DNA of 64,000 nucleotides from an uncultured Prevotellaceae bacterium (GTDB lineage: Bacteria > Bacteroidota > Bacteroidia > Bacteroidales > Bacteroidaceae), in the NCBI GenBank assembly GCA_900316265.1, contig ONCH01000006.1, positions 44,342 through 108,341 of the forward strand, given 5' to 3'. Position 1 is the first letter of the stretch; each line of letters begins with the position of its first letter. The notes beneath the pieces were generated by a model. The model had not been told where the DNA came from. It did not search any database and saw only the letters and a list, made by a program, of their open reading frames with translations. Positions 60,018 to 64,000 of the stretch are shown in pieces. The translations under genes and the position numbers were made by a program.

Positions 60018-61775
60018 ATGAGGATACAAAACCTAAGATATCTCCTGAAAAGTTGCATCCTGCTGTTGGCGCTGAGCATGAGTGGCGTGACAGCCCATGC
60101 AGCCAATGATGATGAAATTATTGAGTTGCAGGGCGACCGCTATGTCATACATGTCGATAGGATGCATCCTGACAGCGAGATGACCTTGCTGGACGTGCTG
60201 AACACCTGCCCGGAGTTTCTCTCCATCAACGGCAAAAAGATTGACCTCGATTACAAGTTACGTGTCGATAACATTGACCTCGTCTTTGATGCAGAGTCAT
60301 TCCTCGCCAACGTCAAAGCCTGCGAGATAGACCAAATCCAGATTTGCAGCAACACCTCGGTGGCAAAAGCTGTAAACGGCACGAAAGGTGTCATAGACAT
60401 CTATTATCGCAAAGACGTCAAGACCGACGGCAAGGTGGCACTCACTGGTAGCACCTACGGCAACGGCATGCTCTACGCCGACGTCACCAACAAGAGCGAC
60501 AAGCTCACCGTAAAGGGCTATGCTTTGGGGCGTTCCTCCTACGGCAAGGCCTATCCCACCAATGCCAGCAAGATGACTGACCGCGCGCTTATCGAGAACC
60601 TGCACCTCAACCTCGACTGGAAAATCACCAACAACGACAGACTCTTCATCAAAGCCTACCAAAAGTTCGAGAACACAAAGCAGAGAATCACTCACCTCTC
60701 ACCCCTCACCTCTCCCTTCTCTTACACCCGCTTCATCAGTCTCGTGCTCTCCTACTCCCACACCTTCAACAACGATGCCATACTCTTTGCCGAGATAGGT
60801 GCCGACCACACCCGAACCACCAGCAACGGCTCTCATGTCGGTGACACCTATCCTTACGGCTTCATTGAGTTCGACACGCCTCTCCTCACTCGTGACCTCT
60901 GGTTGATGCTTGGTGCAGAGGTGGACTACGAGAACTCCTGGAATATCGGGCAGAATCGCGGACAGCATACCGTCAGCGACTTCTACGTACAGCTCGACTA
61001 CACCCACGGCCCTTGGGTGCTCACCCTTGGCGACCGTTACCGCATGATGAACTACTGGTATCGCCAGTACGACTCCGAAGACCACAGCCTCTGGACACAT
61101 CAGCGCAATAACCATTGCTATCTGGCCAGCGTGGGCTACAAGACAGGGCACCACTTCCTGCAGGCACTCGTCGCCCGCCGATTCTTCTATCCTGAAATCA
61201 GCGATTTCCTCGTCGACGAAACAGCTACCACCACCGACCTCAAATACGATGCCGACAGCTATAGCACCAACCTCGCCCATCAAGGCGTCCTGCGCTATTC
61301 CTACCAGCAACAGAACCTCACCTATCACGCCAGCATTGAGGGCAATTGGTACACCCATCTCCCTGGCCCCAACAAAATGCAGGTCGCATGCAGGAACTCC
61401 GTCTATTGGAAGACGGGCCCTTGGCAACTCACCCTCGGCGCCAACTACTATTACCAGCACGTCAGTGCGGATGCCACCGCCCCCTCTGATAACGACAATT
61501 TCTACACCCTCAAGGTCGCGCCCGCCCTCAGTCTTCCCCACGATTTGCGCCTCTCCGCTACCCTTCTCTATAGCAGTCGGCGCACCCTCGAAGACCAGCA
61601 TCCGCACCTCTTCGCCACCGTCAAGGCTAATAAGCAGCTCGGCAAGAAATGCAACCTCTTTGCTGAGTTCCACGATATCGCCGGCTATGCAACGGGCAAT
61701 GTCTCACAACTCACTGGCCTCTACCAGAATCGTGCCCTCAGCATCGGTGCTACCATTTATCCGTTCCGAAAATAA
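60018..61775 (+). CDS. Plug-and-barrel outer-membrane protein (TonB-receptor-like, short)
   Basis: 585 aa. Signal peptide to TAHA (about 28). A plug-like domain (MTLLDVLNTCPEFLSINGKKIDLDYKLRVDNIDLVF to VNGTKGVIDIYYRKD, about 50-135) precedes a barrel of about 450 residues ending in SIGATIYPFRK. No TonB box or regulatory domain is obvious, and it is shorter than true receptors, so energised transport is uncertain. Residues 224-234 (THLSPLTSPFS) come from a 7-bp repeat in a loop. Confidence 0.72.
   Translation: MRIQNLRYLLKSCILLLALSMSGVTAHAANDDEIIELQGDRYVIHVDRMHPDSEMTLLDVLNTCPEFLSINGKKIDLDYKLRVDNIDLVFDAESFLANVKACEIDQIQICSNTSVAKAVNGTKGVIDIYYRKDVKTDGKVALTGSTYGNGMLYADVTNKSDKLTVKGYALGRSSYGKAYPTNASKMTDRALIENLHLNLDWKITNNDRLFIKAYQKFENTKQRITHLSPLTSPFSYTRFISLVLSYSHTFNNDAILFAEIGADHTRTTSNGSHVGDTYPYGFIEFDTPLLTRDLWLMLGAEVDYENSWNIGQNRGQHTVSDFYVQLDYTHGPWVLTLGDRYRMMNYWYRQYDSEDHSLWTHQRNNHCYLASVGYKTGHHFLQALVARRFFYPEISDFLVDETATTTDLKYDADSYSTNLAHQGVLRYSYQQQNLTYHASIEGNWYTHLPGPNKMQVACRNSVYWKTGPWQLTLGANYYYQHVSADATAPSDNDNFYTLKVAPALSLPHDLRLSATLLYSSRRTLEDQHPHLFATVKANKQLGKKCNLFAEFHDIAGYATGNVSQLTGLYQNRALSIGATIYPFRK
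60687..60714 (+). repeat. 7-bp repeat (CTCACCT family) inside plug/barrel gene
   Basis: Units CTCACCT (60691-60697), CTCACCC, CTCACCT plus flanking partial units, in frame and on the stop-free strand, encoding THLSPLTSP. Confidence 0.75.
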
Positions 61776-61782
61776 ATTGAAA

Positions 61783-61814
61783 GTTGAGAAGTTGAGAAGT
61801 TAAGAAGTTATGAA
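61783..61814 (+). repeat. 8-bp repeat (GTTGAGAA) including the start codon of the antiporter gene
   Basis: Units GTTGAGAA, GTTGAGAA, GTTAAGAA, GTTATGAA. The last variant supplies the ATG (61810-61812). Confidence 0.8.
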
Positions 61815-63444
61815 GAAAGAATCCCAGTTAGAAACCATTAGTCCTGGCAACCCCAGACGCGCCACATACCTGTCGCTGATAGCAGTCTTGCTGTTTATGG
61901 GATGTCTGAATTATGCCGTAAGCATCAATGGTATGCCCGTCAAAGACTCCTTCTGGGCGCTCACTCCTGCCCTCATGGCCATCACGCTGGCGCTCATTAC
62001 CAAGGAAGTCTATAGTTCCCTCTTCCTCGGAATACTCACGGGTGCCCTGCTCATTGCCGAGTTCCATCCAGTAGAAATCCTCGACCAGCTCTTTCCCAAA
62101 GGCGTCATGACCGTGCTCGCCGACAAGTGGAACGTTGGCATCCTCACCTTCCTCGTCATCCTTGGCACGATGGTGCAGCTCATGAACCGTGCCGGAGGCT
62201 CTGCGGCCTTTGGCGCATGGGCCTCGAAGCGCATCAAGAGCCGTGCAGGCGCCCAGCTGTCCACCATGCTGCTGGGCTGTGTCATCTTCATCGACGACTA
62301 CTTCAACTGTCTCACCGTAGGCTCCGTCATGCGACCCGTCACCGACAAGCACAAGATAAGCCGTGCCAAGCTCGCCTACCTCATCGACTCCACCGCAGCA
62401 CCCATCTGCATCATAGCGCCCATCTCCTCATGGGCTGCTGCCGTCGCAGGCTTCGTCAAAGGAGCAAATGGCATTAGCATCTTCATCCAGTCCATCCCCT
62501 TCAATTTCTATGCCCTGCTCACCATGTTGATGATGGTCATCATCATCCTTATGAAGCTCGACTATGGCCCCATGTTGCAGCACGAGAAGATGGCACAGGG
62601 CGGCGACCTCGACATCGCTGGTGAGAGCGGCCCATCCACTGCGGAGAGCCCGAAGGAAGAAAGAGTAGGCCGCGTGTCAGACCTCGTCATACCCGTCATC
62701 CTGCTCATTATCGCATGTGTCATCGGCATGATCTACACAGGCGGCTACTTCAGTGGCAAGTCCTTCGTCGAAGCCTTCGCCACCAGCGATGCTTCCGTAG
62801 GTCTCGTCATGGGCTCTTCCGTAGCGCTCATCATCACCATCGTCTACTACATGGTGCGCCAGTCGCTCACCTTCAGCGAATGCATGGATTGTCTGCCCGA
62901 AGGTTTCAAGCAGATGGTTCCCGCCATGCTCATCCTGACGTTTGCCTGGACGCTGAAGAGCATGACCGACAGCCTCGGCGCCGCCACCTATGTCGCTGGC
63001 TTGGTGGCACACTCAGCCAGCGGCCTCATGGGCTTCCTGCCTGCCATCATCTTCCTCGTTGCCGTTGGTCTCGCCTTTGCCTCTGGCACGTCGTGGGGCA
63101 CGTTCGGCATCCTCATCCCCATCGTCGTGTCCTGCTTCCAGGAGGTAGACCCACAACTCATGATTATCTCCATCTCCGCGTGCATGGCCGGTGCCGTCTG
63201 TGGCGACCACTGCTCGCCCATCTCCGATACCACCATCATGTCGTCGGCAGGTGCACAATGTGAACATCTGAACCACGTCACCACCCAGCTGCCCTATGCC
63301 CTGACAGCAGCCTCCGTGTCGTTCTTCACATTCCTCGTCGCAGGCTTCACAAAGAGTGCCCTGCTCTCCCTCCTCTTCGGCATCGCGGCCCTCTTCCTCC
63401 TCCTGCTATTCATCCGCCACAGACAACGCGCAGTACAGTCATAA
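61810..63444 (+). CDS. NhaC-type Na+/H+ antiporter family protein
   Basis: 544 aa with about 11-12 membrane helices. Family motifs: GCVIFIDDYFNCLTVGSVMRPVTD, STAAPICIIAPISSWAAAVAGF, FASGTSWGTFGILIPI and GAVCGDHCSPISDTTIMSSAGAQC. Members exchange Na+ for H+ or for malate/lactate at the inner membrane; which one cannot be told from sequence. The start codon lies within an 8-bp repeat. Confidence 0.85.
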   Translation: MKKESQLETISPGNPRRATYLSLIAVLLFMGCLNYAVSINGMPVKDSFWALTPALMAITLALITKEVYSSLFLGILTGALLIAEFHPVEILDQLFPKGVMTVLADKWNVGILTFLVILGTMVQLMNRAGGSAAFGAWASKRIKSRAGAQLSTMLLGCVIFIDDYFNCLTVGSVMRPVTDKHKISRAKLAYLIDSTAAPICIIAPISSWAAAVAGFVKGANGISIFIQSIPFNFYALLTMLMMVIIILMKLDYGPMLQHEKMAQGGDLDIAGESGPSTAESPKEERVGRVSDLVIPVILLIIACVIGMIYTGGYFSGKSFVEAFATSDASVGLVMGSSVALIITIVYYMVRQSLTFSECMDCLPEGFKQMVPAMLILTFAWTLKSMTDSLGAATYVAGLVAHSASGLMGFLPAIIFLVAVGLAFASGTSWGTFGILIPIVVSCFQEVDPQLMIISISACMAGAVCGDHCSPISDTTIMSSAGAQCEHLNHVTTQLPYALTAASVSFFTFLVAGFTKSALLSLLFGIAALFLLLLFIRHRQRAVQS

Positions 63445-63449
63445 AGAAA

Positions 63450-63495
63450 GAGAAGAATCGCCCAGAGGCCACTCCCCTGAGCGATTTCTCTTTTC
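63450..63495 (+). terminator. Terminator of antiporter gene
   Basis: AATCGC (63456-63461) and GCGATT (63481-63486) extended by purine/pyrimidine-rich flanks, then TCTCTTTT. Confidence 0.6.
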
Positions 63496-63538
63496 AGACA
63501 TCAGATATCAAACGGGCCGTGTCCCATACATGTTTAGA

Positions 63539-63555
63539 GTCCCTTAATAAGGGAC
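63539..63555 (-). terminator. Hairpin after smalltalk ORF
   Basis: GTCCCTT/AAGGGAC, perfect 7-bp stem with 3-nt loop, just past the stop of the small ORF. Probably a terminator or mRNA end; there is no long U tract. Confidence 0.45.
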
Positions 63556-63557
63556 GG

Positions 63558-63671
63558 CTATAATGCAGGGTTATAGCCCATACAAGACACTGTTCCCAAT
63601 GCCGTCAAGAATGCGGTGGCGGCTGCGACGATAACCTTCAACAGCACTTCCCAAAATCGTGAATTCTTCAT
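63558..63671 (-). CDS. Smalltalk-family micro-protein
   Basis: 37 aa: MKNSRFWEVLLKVIVAAATA then FLTALGTVSCMGYNPAL. One membrane-type helix and the ALGTVSCM ending match the Bacteroidales smalltalk proteins, tiny lipoprotein-like peptides usually found next to an HU-like gene and an N-acetylmuramoyl-L-alanine amidase gene. The HU-like gene is 75 bp upstream on the same strand; no amidase gene follows here. Function unknown. Confidence 0.75.
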   Translation of the reverse strand: MKNSRFWEVLLKVIVAAATAFLTALGTVSCMGYNPAL

Positions 63672-63674
63672 ACC

Positions 63675-63714
63675 CTCTTAACTTCTTAACTTCTCAACTT
63701 CTTAACTTCTTAAC
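63675..63714 (-). repeat. 8-bp repeat (TTCTTAAC; reverse strand GTTAAGAA)
   Basis: Five units, one variant, between the HU-like gene terminator and smalltalk. Same family as the tract at 61783 but in the opposite orientation. Confidence 0.85.
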
Positions 63715-63716
63715 TC

Positions 63717-63748
63717 AAAAAAGTGTCGCCCCGAAGGGCGCACTTTTT
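63717..63748 (-). terminator. Terminator of HU-like gene
   Basis: GTGTCGCCC and GGGCGCAC (one bulged T) around a CGAA loop, with long A/T flanks, immediately at the HU-like stop codon. Confidence 0.8.
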
Positions 63749-64000
63749 AAGGCTCTTCCTTCTCCACGGTGTTCAGAGGCAGCTCCTCAACACGAGCACC
63801 CTGCAAGAACTGCTTCGAGCGGTTGCCACCGGAGTCCGTGGTGCGCTCAGGCATGAAGACGACGTGCAGACCCTTGACGTGCTCGCTGACGGAGTACTTG
63901 CCGGCGGTCTGTGCACCCTTGCTTTCGATGCCGATCTTGAACGAACCGAAGCCGTCCAGCTTCACGCGCTTGGAGTCCTGCATCTGGTCCTTCATGACCT
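63747..64000 (-). CDS. HU-like DNA-binding protein (C-terminal part; start outside window)
   Basis: 84 codons visible. MKDQMQDSKRVKLDGFGSFKIGIESKGAQTAGKYSVSEHVKGLHVVFMPE corresponds to the C-terminal half of the Bacteroidales HU-like family (KLDGFGSF strand and IESKGAQT). The Met at 63995 is internal; the frame continues past 64000. It probably binds DNA and belongs to the HU-like/smalltalk locus. Confidence 0.8.
   Translation of the reverse strand, partial: VMKDQMQDSKRVKLDGFGSFKIGIESKGAQTAGKYSVSEHVKGLHVVFMPERTTDSGGNRSKQFLQGARVEELPLNTVEKEEP

Noticed and set aside
60699-61673. Long antisense open frame (about 324 codons) under the plug/barrel gene
   Set aside because: It is the shadow of a real gene with signal peptide and barrel strands; its translation is low-complexity Val/Gly/Glu.

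Overview
The window looks like a chromosomal segment of a Bacteroidales bacterium, most likely Prevotellaceae (Prevotella/Segatella-like). The grounds are the Bacteroidota promoter signature (TTTG, about 19-21 bp, TAnnTTTG) in front of many genes, a Mfa/FimB-type fimbrial operon, BspA-like leucine-rich repeats, a DUF3332 lipoprotein, a smalltalk micro-protein beside an HU-like protein, and many SusC-like or other outer-membrane barrels. No rRNA, IS element, prophage or CRISPR array was seen. There is one tRNA, tRNA-Leu(CAA).

Layout. 1-9.5 kb (minus): a fimbrial operon. It runs from a DUF3575/OmpA-like barrel protein through a Mfa1-like stalk subunit, a FimB/Mfa2-type anchor, a second Mfa1-like subunit broken by a frameshift, and two fimbrillin-like lipoproteins, to the start of a large Gly-rich surface protein that leaves the window. 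9.8-16.7 kb: tcdA, murF, an ECF sigma/anti-sigma/secreted-protein operon, folP and cdaA. 16.7-20.1 kb: pta-ackA, then kdgK. 20.1-28.4 kb: lpxH, a SufT-like factor, a Fur-family regulator, an Ala/Gly:Na+ symporter, a DUF3332 lipoprotein, WbqC, a pseudo-signal-peptidase, lepB, dapB and a THUMP-like methyltransferase. 28.4-34.7 kb: GNAT-parE-ctpA-mannitol dehydrogenase-family operon. 34.7-40.5 kb: an OM protein of unknown role, a GH127/146 arabinofuranosidase, a BASS transporter and a small coiled-coil ORF. 40.5-49.5 kb: a sensor pair, a BspA-like LRR protein and a large barrel with a Gly-rich tail. 49.5-54 kb: tRNA-Leu, manC, a glycosyltransferase and an HhH-barrel protein. 54-64 kb: a thioesterase, VanZ, two SLC6-type transporters, an HhH protein, a free-standing ncRNA candidate, murQ with a tiny upstream ORF, a plug/barrel protein, an NhaC-type antiporter, smalltalk and an HU-like protein.

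The most unusual signals are non-coding or sub-genic. (1) Short tandem tracts of 7- or 8-bp units are scattered through the window. Some lie in frame inside murF, folP, a methyltransferase gene and an OM-protein gene, always on the stop-free strand. Others sit in promoter -33 zones. (2) Four 57-68 bp hairpins have conserved internal loops and compensatory base changes. (3) An array of three 22-bp dyad repeats lies in a 430-bp gene-free gap. (4) A promoter-to-terminator non-coding transcript lies near 58.7 kb. (5) A signal-peptidase paralogue has lost both catalytic residues. CDS coordinates include the stop codon. All family assignments come from reading motifs by eye; no database search was run.
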